A DNA stretch of 9,081 nucleotides from Acidimicrobiaceae bacterium (GTDB lineage: Bacteria; Actinomycetota; Acidimicrobiia; Acidimicrobiales; Salinilacustritrichaceae): assembly GCA_003476595.1 (NCBI GenBank), contig DMTU01000258.1, positions 1 to 9,081 on the forward strand, written 5' to 3'. The translations under genes were made by a program, and so were the position numbers. Below are positions 1 to 6,137 of the stretch, one piece after another. Position 1 is the first letter of the stretch, and each line of letters begins with the position of its first letter. The notes under the pieces are model-generated. The model ran no database searches. It had not been told where the DNA came from and saw only the letters and a program-made list of their open reading frames with translations.

Positions 1-1
1 C

Positions 2-1195
2 GCCCGCTGGGAGATCACCGCCGAGCGCACCGACCCCGACCGGCCCGATGCCGCCCCCGAGCGCGTCCAGCTCACCGCCGGGTTCGTGTTCTCCTGCAGC
101 GGCTACTACCGCTACGACCACGGCTACCAGCCCGACTTCCCCGGCATGGACGACTTCGCCGGCGAGATCGTCCACCCCCAGCACTGGCCCGCCGACCTCG
201 ACTACGCCGGCAAGCAGGTCGTGGTGATCGGCAGCGGCGCCACCGCCGTGACCCTCGTCCCGTCGATGGCCGATCCTGGCGACGGCTCCGGCGCGGAGCA
301 CGTCACCATGCTCCAGCGCTCACCGTCGTACGTGGTGTCGATGCCGGCCAAGAACCCGCTGGCCCGCCTGCTGCAGCGGTTGCTCCCGACGCGCCTGTCC
401 GGTCCGATCGTGAAGTGGATGAACGCCCTCGGCTCCCAGGGGTTCTTCCAGCTGAGCCAGCGCTTCCCGGGCTTCGTGAAGAAGCTGCTGCGCAAGCGCC
501 TCGAGGGCCTGCTGCCCGAGGGCTACGACATCGACACCCACTTCACGCCGAGCTACGACCCGTGGGACCAGCGGGTGTGCCTCGTGCCCGACGGGGACCT
601 GTTCCGGGCCATCCGCGACGGCAGCGTCTCGGTGGTCACCGACCACATCGACACCTTCACCGAGACCGGCATCCGCCTGCAGTCCGGCCGGGAGCTGGCG
701 GCCGACGTCATCGTCACCGCCACCGGCTTGGAGCTGCTGTTCATCGGCGGCATCGAGGCGAGCGTCGACGGCGAGCCGGTCGACATCGCCAGCAAGCTCA
801 CGTACAAGGGCATGATGCTCGAGGGCGTGCCGAACCTTGCGCTGGCCATCGGGTACACGAACGCGTCGTGGACCCTGAAGTGCGACCTGACCTGCGACTA
901 CATCACCCGGATGCTCAACCACATGCACGACAGCGGGCTGCGCCAGGCCACGCCGGTGAACGCCGATTCCTCGGTCACGCCCGCGCCCCTGCTCGGCCTG
1001 TCGTCGGGCTACATCCAGCGCGCCGCCGACCGCTTCCCCAAGCAGGGGTCCCGCATGCCGTGGCAGGTGCACCAGAGCTACCTGCGCGACTACCGGGCGC
1101 TGAAGCGCAGCGACGTCACCGACGGCGTCATGGTCTTCTCGAACCCGGCGTCGACGGCGGCGGCAGAGGTCGAGCCGGCCACGCTCGCCAGCTGA
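2..1195 (+). CDS. EthA-like Baeyer-Villiger flavin monooxygenase, 5'-truncated by window edge
   Basis: This is a FAD/NADPH-dependent monooxygenase that inserts oxygen into ketones or oxidises sulfur groups in the cytosol. The frame is open from base 2, so 397 residues are present. EthA of Mycobacterium tuberculosis is about 490 residues, so roughly 90 N-terminal residues with the FAD-binding GxGxxG lie outside the window. Visible marks are the type I Baeyer-Villiger fingerprint FxGxxxHxxxW (FAGEIVHPQHW, bases 155-187) and the NADPH-site GSGATA (bases 230-247). Long stretches recall EthA from memory: PWDQRVCLVPDGDLF, SVVTDHIDTFTETGIRL, ATGLE, YKGMM, GYTNASWTLK and PKQGSR. The internal GTG at 86 is not the start, because the homology continues upstream of it. 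The gene converges on a SCO6745-family gene 19 bp downstream. No EthR-like TetR regulator is seen, though the upstream side is cut off. The natural substrate is unknown. Family assignment is firm; orthology to EthA is inferred. Confidence 0.93.
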   Translation, partial: ARWEITAERTDPDRPDAAPERVQLTAGFVFSCSGYYRYDHGYQPDFPGMDDFAGEIVHPQHWPADLDYAGKQVVVIGSGATAVTLVPSMADPGDGSGAEHVTMLQRSPSYVVSMPAKNPLARLLQRLLPTRLSGPIVKWMNALGSQGFFQLSQRFPGFVKKLLRKRLEGLLPEGYDIDTHFTPSYDPWDQRVCLVPDGDLFRAIRDGSVSVVTDHIDTFTETGIRLQSGRELAADVIVTATGLELLFIGGIEASVDGEPVDIASKLTYKGMMLEGVPNLALAIGYTNASWTLKCDLTCDYITRMLNHMHDSGLRQATPVNADSSVTPAPLLGLSSGYIQRAADRFPKQGSRMPWQVHQSYLRDYRALKRSDVTDGVMVFSNPASTAAAEVEPATLAS

Positions 1196-1219
1196 GGCCG
1201 GCCCCCGGGCTGGCTCAGC
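1191..1219. terminator. Bidirectional hairpin terminator containing both stop codons
   Basis: A near-perfect inverted repeat joins GCTGAG (1191-1196) to CTCAGC (1214-1219). It continues, after a bulged G, as CCGGCC pairing with GGCTGG (one G-U pair). The loop is four bases. The TGA of the monooxygenase (1193-1195) lies in one arm and the TGA of the opposing gene (1217-1215) in the other, so the two stops are base-paired. There is no U-tract, as is common for actinobacterial terminators. Placement between convergent genes supports termination in both directions. Confidence 0.6.
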
Positions 1220-1946
1220 CGACGCTGGCCAGCGCCGCCTCGCACAGGCTCACCAGCTCGTCGCGCTCGGACTCGTCGAGCGCGGCGTAGGCGGGGGCGA
1301 TCCGCCGGTTCGTCTCGCCCTCGGCCTCGTCGTGGCGGGCTCGCGTGGCGTCGTCGACCTCCGGCAGCTCGGACCAGCCGAACATCGGGGCCATGGCCGG
1401 CGACTTCACGACGACCGCCTCGACCGGGGTCAGGCCGGCGTCGCGCACGGCGCCGACGTGGATCTCGTTGCGCAGCTCGCGCAGCACGTGGAACCGGTGC
1501 AGGGCCAGGACCTTCTCGCCCCGGTCGTCGGGCTCCGGTGCGGACCGCCAGGCGGCGAACAGCGGCAGCCCGGCGTCGTCGGCAGCCGTGTTCACCCGAC
1601 CGAGCAGGTCGGCGAGGCGGGCCCAGTCGACGTCGTCGCCGAGGTGCTCGTCGGCCCACGCGTACCCGCAGGCCATGAAGGCGGCTGCGGTCTGGGCGGG
1701 CGGTGCGACGGCGCGGGCCTGCTCGAGCCAGTCGCGCACGGTGCCCGGCTCCATGAAGCCGAAGCATCCGGCCACCTGATCGGCATCCGCGTCACCCAGC
1801 ACACCGGCCCGGCCGCCTGCGTAGAAGTCGAGCCCCGCATATCCCTGCTCGGCACCGGCCTTGTACGTGTTGCCGTCGAGCATGAAGTAGCTCGCCATGC
1901 CGCTGACGGCCGGGGTGGTCTTCGCTGCGCAGTCCTCGGGGGTCAT
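1215..1946 (-). CDS. SCO6745-family protein (HTH_67-like), function unknown
   Basis: A 243-residue soluble, mostly helical protein with no signal peptide or membrane segment. I recognise the actinobacterial SCO6745 family from several marks. There is an N-terminal helical region with FYAGGRAGVLGDADADQVAGCFGFMEP (about residues 41-67), where most members have a Yf-GRAAPLG-v-a-V--f--F-P pattern. A GLPLFAAW segment lies at 126-133. The diagnostic LHRFHVLRELRNEIHVGAVRDAGLTPVEA block spans 149-177. Some databases label the family as carrying a divergent winged-helix domain, but I see no clear DNA-binding motif. The biochemical role is not established. The ATG at 1946 is preferred because a TACGTT hexamer sits 8 nt before it. 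The GGAGG immediately before the ATG is too close (1 nt) to act as a Shine-Dalgarno site. A GTG at 1982 is a weaker alternative. The gene shares a 64-bp divergent promoter gap with an alpha/beta-hydrolase. Confidence 0.85.
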   Translation of the reverse strand: MTPEDCAAKTTPAVSGMASYFMLDGNTYKAGAEQGYAGLDFYAGGRAGVLGDADADQVAGCFGFMEPGTVRDWLEQARAVAPPAQTAAAFMACGYAWADEHLGDDVDWARLADLLGRVNTAADDAGLPLFAAWRSAPEPDDRGEKVLALHRFHVLRELRNEIHVGAVRDAGLTPVEAVVVKSPAMAPMFGWSELPEVDDATRARHDEAEGETNRRIAPAYAALDESERDELVSLCEAALASVG

Positions 1947-1954
1947 GCCTCCGC

Positions 1955-1960
1955 AACGTA
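1955..1960 (-). promoter_or_regulatory. Putative -10 box for leaderless SCO6745-family gene
   Basis: TACGTT on the minus strand matches the actinobacterial TAnnnT -10 consensus and lies 8 nt before the ATG at 1946. Transcription would start at or within a base or two of the ATG, giving a leaderless mRNA. No -35 hexamer near TTGACA is visible at the usual spacing. Inference from position and motif only. Confidence 0.5.
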
Positions 1961-1997
1961 GCGGCGAGCGTCCAGCCACTCCCGACACGGGTGCCGT

Positions 1998-2003
1998 TAC
2001 GGT
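1998..2003 (+). promoter_or_regulatory. Putative -10 box for leaderless alpha/beta-hydrolase gene
   Basis: TACGGT matches TAnnnT and is followed by exactly 7 nt and the ATG at 2011. It lies back to back with the divergent TACGTT element at 1955-1960. The short distance, together with the lack of a purine-rich Shine-Dalgarno site before the ATG, suggests a leaderless transcript. No clear -35 element is visible. Confidence 0.5.
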
Positions 2004-2010
2004 CTGGGCG

Positions 2011-3201
2011 ATGGGGGGATCGGCCGGGCGAGCGAGATCGATGGCGCAGGTGACCCGTGCATGGGTGGCGGCACCGTCGCCCACCGCCGGACGTGCCGGG
2101 CACGGCAGCCACCCGTGCCAGGGGCTGTACCACCGTCCGGTCGGCACGAACCCACGGTGCGCGTTCATCGCCACGCACTACAACGTCGACTTCTCGGAGC
2201 ACTACCTGGCGTCGCGCCTGGCCGAGCGGGGGTTCGGCTTCCTCGGCTGGAACAGCCGCTACCGGGGCAATGAGGCGCACTTCCTCCTCGAGCACGCGCT
2301 GATCGACATCGGCACCGGCGTCCGGTGGCTGCGCGACGTCGCCGGCGTCGAAACCGTCGTGGTCCTCGGGAACTCCGGCGGTGGGTCGCTCATGGCGGCG
2401 TACCAGTCGCAGGCGACCGACCCGATCATCGAGCCGGCGCGGGACCTGCCGCTCCCCGACGCGGTCCTCGATCTGCCGGCGGCCGACCTCTACGTCTCGC
2501 TCAACGCCCACCCCGGGCGGCCCGACGTGCTCACCGCCTGGCTCGACCCCTCCGTCACCGACGAGGCCGATCCCCTGTCCGTCGACCCGGACCTCGACAT
2601 GTTCGACGACCGCAACGGACCCCCGTACGCGGACGACTTCATCGCCAGCTTCCGATCGGCGCAGGAGGCGCGCAACCACCGCATCACCGATTGGGCCGTC
2701 GCCGAGCTCGAGCGACTGCGGGCCGCCGGCGCGTGGGACCGGCTCTTCGACGTGCACCGGGTGTGGGCCGATCTCCGCTTCACCGACCTGGCGCTGGACC
2801 CGTCCGACCGCCGCGCTGGTTGCTACGCCGGCGACCCGAAGCGCGCCAACCTCGGGCCGTACGGCATCGGCCGGACGAGCACGCTGCGGTCCTGGCTGTC
2901 GATGTGGAGCCTGCGCGAGTCCCAGTGCGTCGGCGCACCGCACCTGGCCCAGATCCGGGTGCCGTCGCTGGTGGTGCAGTCCACCGCCGACCGGGGCGTG
3001 TTCCCCTCCGACGCTCACGCGATCCACGAGGCGCTCGCCGCAGACGACAGGACATTGGAGCTCGTGCCCGGCGAGCACTACTTCGAGGACGGGGGCCGCG
3101 ACGACGTCGCCGACCTCATCGCCGGCTGGGTGGAGGATCGCCGGGCCGGACGGCGTCGCCGTGTTCCGCAGCCGCTGCCAGTTCTCCGGGATGGGGCCTA
3201 G
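2011..3201 (+). CDS. Alpha/beta-hydrolase family protein
   Basis: A 396-residue cytosolic serine hydrolase of unknown substrate. The fold is indicated by a strand followed by ATHYN (an oxyanion-hole-like turn), then RGFGFLGWNSRYRG, a nucleophile elbow GNSGGGS with Ser122, a late strand LVVQSTADRGVF with candidate acid Asp327, and GEHYFED with His356. The 200-odd residues between nucleophile and acid hold an Asp/Pro-rich insert (about 150-310), which would form a large cap. The C-terminus is Arg-rich. The frame stays open upstream, so the start is uncertain. I chose ATG 2011 because a TACGGT -10-like hexamer lies 7 nt before it; ATG 2041 is the main alternative. The gene shares a divergent promoter region with the SCO6745-family gene and overlaps dnaB by 4 bp tail to tail. 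A hydrolase near a Baeyer-Villiger monooxygenase could cleave its ester products, but the two genes are not in one operon, so this is speculative. Confidence 0.85.
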   Translation: MGGSAGRARSMAQVTRAWVAAPSPTAGRAGHGSHPCQGLYHRPVGTNPRCAFIATHYNVDFSEHYLASRLAERGFGFLGWNSRYRGNEAHFLLEHALIDIGTGVRWLRDVAGVETVVVLGNSGGGSLMAAYQSQATDPIIEPARDLPLPDAVLDLPAADLYVSLNAHPGRPDVLTAWLDPSVTDEADPLSVDPDLDMFDDRNGPPYADDFIASFRSAQEARNHRITDWAVAELERLRAAGAWDRLFDVHRVWADLRFTDLALDPSDRRAGCYAGDPKRANLGPYGIGRTSTLRSWLSMWSLRESQCVGAPHLAQIRVPSLVVQSTADRGVFPSDAHAIHEALAADDRTLELVPGEHYFEDGGRDDVADLIAGWVEDRRAGRRRRVPQPLPVLRDGA

Positions 3202-4604
3202 AGCTGGGCCATGTTGTCGAAGCGGGTGAGGTGGTTGCGGAAGGCGAGGTTGATCTTGCCGGTCGGGCCGTTGCGGTGCTTGGACACGAGGACCTCGGCC
3301 ATGCCGCGGTCGGGTGAGTCCGGGTTGTAGACCTCGTCGCGGTACAGGAACATCACGACGTCGGCGTCCTGCTCGAGCGAGCCGGACTCGCGCAGGTCCG
3401 ACAGCATCGGCCGCTTGTCCTGGCGGGACTCGAGCGTGCGGGACAGCTGGGACAGGGCGATGACCGGGCACTCGAGCTCGCGGGCGAGGATCTTGAGGCC
3501 ACGGGACATCTCCGAGACCTCGATCTGGCGGGACTCGGCCCGGCCCCGGCCCTGCATGAGCTGGAGGTAGTCGATGACCACGAGGCCGAGGTCGCCGAGC
3601 TGGGACTTGAGGCGGCGGGCCTTGGCCCGGATCTCCATCACCGACACGTTCGGGTTGTCGTCCAGGTAGAGGCGGGCCTCGGCCAGGCGGGACACGCCGA
3701 GGGCGATGCGATCCCACTCGGCGTCCTGGAGGCGACCGTCGCGCACCTTGGTGGAGTCGATCTGGGCCTCGGCGCACAGCAGGCGCTGGGTGAGCTCGAG
3801 GTTGCCCATCTCCAGGCTGAAGAAGAGCACGGGCCGGCGGGACTGGAACGCGGCGTTGGCGGTGAGGTTCAGGGCGAACGACGTCTTGCCCATGGCGGGA
3901 CGGGCGCCGACGATGATCAGGGCGTTGGGCTGCAGGCCCGACAGCAGGCGGTCGAGGTCAACGAAGCCGGTGGGCAGGCCGGTGATGGCGTCACCCCGCT
4001 CGACCAGGGCCTCGAGGCGGTCCAGGGTGTCGCCGAGGAGGGACTCGATCGGGACCATCGAGTCGCTGACCCGGCGCTGGCCCAGCTCGTAGACGAGGGA
4101 CTCGGCCTGGTCGACCGCCCGCTCGACGTCGTCGGGCACGTCGTAGCCGAGCTCGGCGATCTCCCCGCCGACGCCGATCAGCTTGCGGAGCACGGCGTGG
4201 TCGCTGATGATCCGGGCGTAGCGGGCCGCGTTGGACACCGCAGGGGCGGTGGAGACGATCTCGGCGAGCAGGCCGCGCCCGCCGATGGCCTCGAGCACGC
4301 CGGCGCGGGCCAGCTCGTCCGCGACCGTGACCGGGTCGGCCGGTTCCCCGGCGGAGTCCAGGCTCAAGATGGCGTCGAAGATGTGGGCGTGGGCCGGCTT
4401 GTAGAAGTCGGCGGGGCGCAGCATCGTCGACGTCGCCGAGATGGCGTCCTTGGACAGCATCATCGCCCCGAGCAGGTTCTGCTCGGCCACCAGGTCGCTC
4501 GGGGGGACGCGTCCCGCACCGCCAGGCCGGGGAGCACCGCCGTTGCCGCGGCCCGAGGCCTGGCCCCTCGAGGGGGCATCGCTGCGAGTGGTCGTGTCGG
4601 TCAA
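3198..4604 (-). CDS. dnaB: Replicative DNA helicase DnaB
   Basis: Hexameric 5'-3' helicase that unwinds DNA at the replication fork and loads primase. The 468 residues are normal for an intein-free DnaB. A disordered Gly/Arg/Pro-rich leader (1-34) precedes the N-terminal helical domain (about 36-140), and the RecA-like motor follows. Seen are Walker A GARPAMGKTS (233-242), the catalytic Glu265 in FSLEMG, Walker B LVVIDYLQLM (341-350), the ALSQLSR block (383-389) and the arginine finger Arg444 in KHRNGPTGK. No intein interrupts the P-loop, where actinobacterial DnaB often carries one. The start is TTG at 4604: a GGAAGG Shine-Dalgarno site lies 8 nt upstream, and the next Met is inside the N-domain. 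The gene is last in the rpsF-ssb-rpsR-rplI-dnaB order but is set apart from rplI by 195 bp and a hairpin, so it probably has its own promoter as well. Its TAG stop shares CTAG with the opposing hydrolase. Confidence 0.98.
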   Translation of the reverse strand: MTDTTTRSDAPSRGQASGRGNGGAPRPGGAGRVPPSDLVAEQNLLGAMMLSKDAISATSTMLRPADFYKPAHAHIFDAILSLDSAGEPADPVTVADELARAGVLEAIGGRGLLAEIVSTAPAVSNAARYARIISDHAVLRKLIGVGGEIAELGYDVPDDVERAVDQAESLVYELGQRRVSDSMVPIESLLGDTLDRLEALVERGDAITGLPTGFVDLDRLLSGLQPNALIIVGARPAMGKTSFALNLTANAAFQSRRPVLFFSLEMGNLELTQRLLCAEAQIDSTKVRDGRLQDAEWDRIALGVSRLAEARLYLDDNPNVSVMEIRAKARRLKSQLGDLGLVVIDYLQLMQGRGRAESRQIEVSEMSRGLKILARELECPVIALSQLSRTLESRQDKRPMLSDLRESGSLEQDADVVMFLYRDEVYNPDSPDRGMAEVLVSKHRNGPTGKINLAFRNHLTRFDNMAQL

Positions 4605-4612
4605 GCGGGGGA

Positions 4613-4618
4613 CCTTCC
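4613..4618 (-). promoter_or_regulatory. Shine-Dalgarno site deciding the dnaB TTG start
   Basis: GGAAGG on the minus strand lies 8 nt before the TTG at 4604. It is the only good ribosome-binding site upstream of the DnaB N-domain. It therefore supports a TTG start and the low-complexity 34-residue leader of the protein. Confidence 0.7.
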
Positions 4619-4693
4619 GTGGCTGAGGCGGGCGGCGTTCACCGTCGCGCCATCTCCCTGTGGGTTGCTAGTGGTGTCCGCTGGGGAAAGGCC

Positions 4694-4711
4694 TGTGGAT
4701 TCTGTGGAGAA
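4694..4711 (-). promoter_or_regulatory. Two tandem DnaA-box-like 9-mers upstream of dnaB
   Basis: On the minus strand TTCTCCACA (4711-4703) is followed directly by GAATCCACA (4702-4694). Against the DnaA-box consensus TTATCCACA these differ by one and two bases. They lie in the 195-bp gap between rplI and dnaB, which has no credible gene of its own and no obvious -10 box. The sites could let DnaA influence dnaB transcription. Two imperfect 9-mers can also arise by chance. Confidence 0.3.
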
Positions 4712-4765
4712 GCCCTGGTCAACGGGCGCGTCGAAGCAGAGGTGGTCTTGCTGGATCGAGGGGAT

Positions 4766-4791
4766 GGGGTGCGGCCCCCCGGCCGCACCCC
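4766..4791 (-). terminator. Hairpin terminator or attenuator after rplI
   Basis: A perfect 11-bp stem (GGGGTGCGGCC pairing with GGCCGCACCCC) encloses a CCCC loop. On the minus strand it begins 9 nt after the rplI stop. No U-run follows, typical of high-GC actinobacteria. It should end, or partly end, the rpsF-ssb-rpsR-rplI transcript before dnaB, which would lower helicase expression relative to the ribosomal proteins. Confidence 0.7.
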
Positions 4792-4799
4792 GACCGGCG

Positions 4800-5246
4800 C
4801 TAGAGCGCCTCGACCTCGATCGTGATGGGGAACTGCACCTCTTGGTGCAGCTTCGCCATCACGTAGTGCGTGCCGACCGTCTTGATCGGCTCATCGATGA
4901 TGATGATCTTCTTGTCGAGCTCGATCTCGGTCTGGGCCTTGACGGCCGCGGCGATCTCGGACTCGTGGACAGCGCCGAACAGGTGGCCGGTCTCGGCCGC
5001 CTTGGCGGAGATGTGGATGGTCTGGGGCACGAGCGCGGTGGCGACCGCTTGCGCGGCGTCGATGGCCTTGGTGTCGCGCACCTCGCGCGCCTTGCGCATC
5101 TGCTCGGCCTGGAGCTCGGCGTCGGCCGTTGCCCGCATGGCCAGGCCCTTGGGGATGAGGTGGTTGCGGGCGTGGCCGTCGCTGACGTCGACCAGGTCGC
5201 CGCGCTTGCCGACCATGTCGACGTCGGTGCGCAGGATCACCCTCAT
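4800..5246 (-). CDS. rplI: 50S ribosomal protein L9
   Basis: Large-subunit protein that binds 23S rRNA near the L1 stalk base and helps keep the reading frame. The 148 residues match the family's usual length. The N-terminal domain carries the signature around [29 protein letters not shown] (8-36), where many L9s have GxGKkGd-v-V--GYaRNyLiP. The long connecting helix (about 38-75) is rich in Ala, Glu, Arg and Lys. The C-terminal domain includes [13 protein letters not shown] (87-99) and ends in a beta-rich segment. The start is certain: the ATG overlaps the rpsR stop as ATGA, and AGGAGGT lies 6 nt upstream inside rpsR. The gene is cotranscribed with rpsF, ssb and rpsR. A strong hairpin follows the stop. 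Confidence 0.98.
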   Translation of the reverse strand: MRVILRTDVDMVGKRGDLVDVSDGHARNHLIPKGLAMRATADAELQAEQMRKAREVRDTKAIDAAQAVATALVPQTIHISAKAAETGHLFGAVHESEIAAAVKAQTEIELDKKIIIIDEPIKTVGTHYVMAKLHQEVQFPITIEVEAL

Positions 5247-5662
5247 GCCTCGACCTCCTGGTCCTCGCTGACCTCGTCGGTCGTCTCGGCCGACTCGGTG
5301 GCCTCGGTGGTGTCATCCACCTCGTCGTTGAACTCCTCGTCGGAGCGCTCGTCGCGGCGCGGGCCACGACGGTCGTCGCCCCGGCCCCGGCCGCCGCCGC
5401 GCTGCTGGGTGACGCGGCTGGTGTAGGGCAGCAGCGCCATCTCGCGGGCGTTCTTGATGGCCGCGGCGATGTCGGCCTGCTGCTGGGTGTCGTTGCCCGT
5501 GACGCGACGGGCCCGGATCTTGGCCCGGTCGGACTGGAACCGGCGGAGCAGGTTCACGTCCTTGTAGTCGACGTAGGAGACCTTCTCCTGGATGAGGATG
5601 CTCGTGCGCTTCTTGGAGCGCCTCGAGTTGTCCTTGTTCTTCGTGGTGCGGGGGCGTGCCAT
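5243..5662 (-). CDS. rpsR: 30S ribosomal protein S18 with long C-terminal tail, cysteine-free type
   Basis: Small-subunit protein that pairs with S6 on the 16S platform. The core is residues about 1-86: a basic N-terminus, [50 protein letters not shown]. Typical S18 is 75-90 residues; this one is 139. The extra C-terminal part starts Arg/Gly-rich (88-106) and then turns strongly acidic (107-139, 16 Asp/Glu and no Lys/Arg). The protein has no cysteine, so it lacks the Cys pair used by zinc-binding S18 forms and is of the zinc-independent type. The start at 5662 is supported by GAGGAG 11 nt upstream inside ssb. The stop is fixed by its ATGA overlap with rplI, whose Shine-Dalgarno site is encoded in the acidic tail, so the tail is unlikely to be a frameshift artefact. 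S18 identity is secure; the tail's role is unknown. Confidence 0.96.
   Translation of the reverse strand: MARPRTTKNKDNSRRSKKRTSILIQEKVSYVDYKDVNLLRRFQSDRAKIRARRVTGNDTQQQADIAAAIKNAREMALLPYTSRVTQQRGGGRGRGDDRRGPRRDERSDEEFNDEVDDTTEATESAETTDEVSEDQEVEA
5253..5259 (-). promoter_or_regulatory. rplI Shine-Dalgarno site inside rpsR
   Basis: AGGAGGT lies 6 nt before the rplI ATG and is encoded by the Gln-Glu-Val codons (135-137) of the S18 acidic tail. Combined with the ATGA stop/start overlap it indicates translational coupling of L9 to S18. Confidence 0.8.
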
Positions 5663-5664
5663 GG

Positions 5665-6126
5665 CTAGAAGGGCTCCTCGGCGTCGTCGTAGGACTTGGG
5701 TTCGTCGCGGGGCGGCTCGTAGTTGCCGCCGCCGCCACCGCCACCGGTGCTGCCGCCGGCGGGACCGTCGCGGCGGATCTTCTCGATGCGGGCGGTGGCC
5801 CAGCGCAGCGAGGGGCCGACCTCGTCGGCCACGATCTCGACCTTGGAGCGCTTGTCGCCGTCCTGGGTCTCCCAGGAGCGCTGCTCCAGGCGGCCGGTGA
5901 CGATGATGCGGTCACCCTTGGAGATGGACTCCGACACGTTGTCGGCGAGGTCGCGCCAGCAGACGACGTCGAAGAAGGAGGTCTCCTCCTGCCACTCGTT
6001 GTTCTGCATGTACCGGCGGTTGACGGCCACGCCCAGCTGGGCGAGGGCGGTGCCGCTGGTGAGGTAGCGCAGCTCGGGGTCTCGGGTGACGTTCCCGATG
6101 ATGGTGATGGTGTTTCCGTTGGCCAT
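5665..6126 (-). CDS. ssb: Single-stranded DNA-binding protein
   Basis: Tetrameric protein that coats single-stranded DNA during replication, repair and recombination. The OB-fold spans residues about 1-115, with [33 protein letters not shown] near the N-terminus, [16 protein letters not shown] (49-64) and [44 protein letters not shown] short Gly-rich linker (123-134) leads to the acidic tip DDAEEPF, whose final Pro-Phe docks partner proteins. At 153 residues it is somewhat shorter than many actinobacterial SSBs because the linker is short. It sits in the standard place between rpsF and rpsR, 9 nt after the rpsF stop and 2 nt before rpsR. The ATG at 6126 has an AGGAGG site 5 nt upstream. Confidence 0.98.
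   Translation of the reverse strand: MANGNTITIIGNVTRDPELRYLTSGTALAQLGVAVNRRYMQNNEWQEETSFFDVVCWRDLADNVSESISKGDRIIVTGRLEQRSWETQDGDKRSKVEIVADEVGPSLRWATARIEKIRRDGPAGGSTGGGGGGGNYEPPRDEPKSYDDAEEPF
5674..5679 (-). promoter_or_regulatory. rpsR Shine-Dalgarno site encoded by the SSB acidic tip
   Basis: GAGGAG, 11 nt before the rpsR ATG, is formed by the codons for Glu150-Glu151 of the SSB interaction tip (E-E-P-F). The spacing is slightly long, but no better site exists. One DNA stretch thus serves both the SSB docking tail and S18 translation. Confidence 0.6.
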
Positions 6127-6131
6127 TGGTG

Positions 6132-6137
6132 CCTCCT
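6132..6137 (-). promoter_or_regulatory. ssb Shine-Dalgarno site overlapping the rpsF stop codon
   Basis: AGGAGG lies 5 nt before the ssb ATG, and its first two bases are the last two of the rpsF TAG stop (6138-6136). A ribosome terminating on rpsF covers the site, which suggests termination-reinitiation coupling of SSB to S6. Confidence 0.8.

Noticed and set aside
1792..3777. Minus-strand 661-codon open frame
   Set aside because: It overlaps the alpha/beta-hydrolase antisense and dnaB in another frame. The real DnaB and hydrolase motifs are in the other frames, and this one is Arg/Pro/Gly noise.
3198..4604. Intein in DnaB
   Set aside because: Actinobacterial DnaB often carries one, but the P-loop and the following motifs are continuous and the length is that of a plain helicase.
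4619..4825. Possible 68-residue gene in the rplI-dnaB gap, with two Cys in a CxxC
   Set aside because: It overlaps the rplI 3' end and its terminator, has no ribosome-binding site or -10 box, and the CxxC alone (CGFCG) is not enough.
4197..5426. Plus-strand 409-codon open frame
   Set aside because: It is antisense to the 5' part of dnaB, all of rplI and the end of rpsR, with Gly/Val/Asp/His-rich shadow composition and no own ribosome-binding site.
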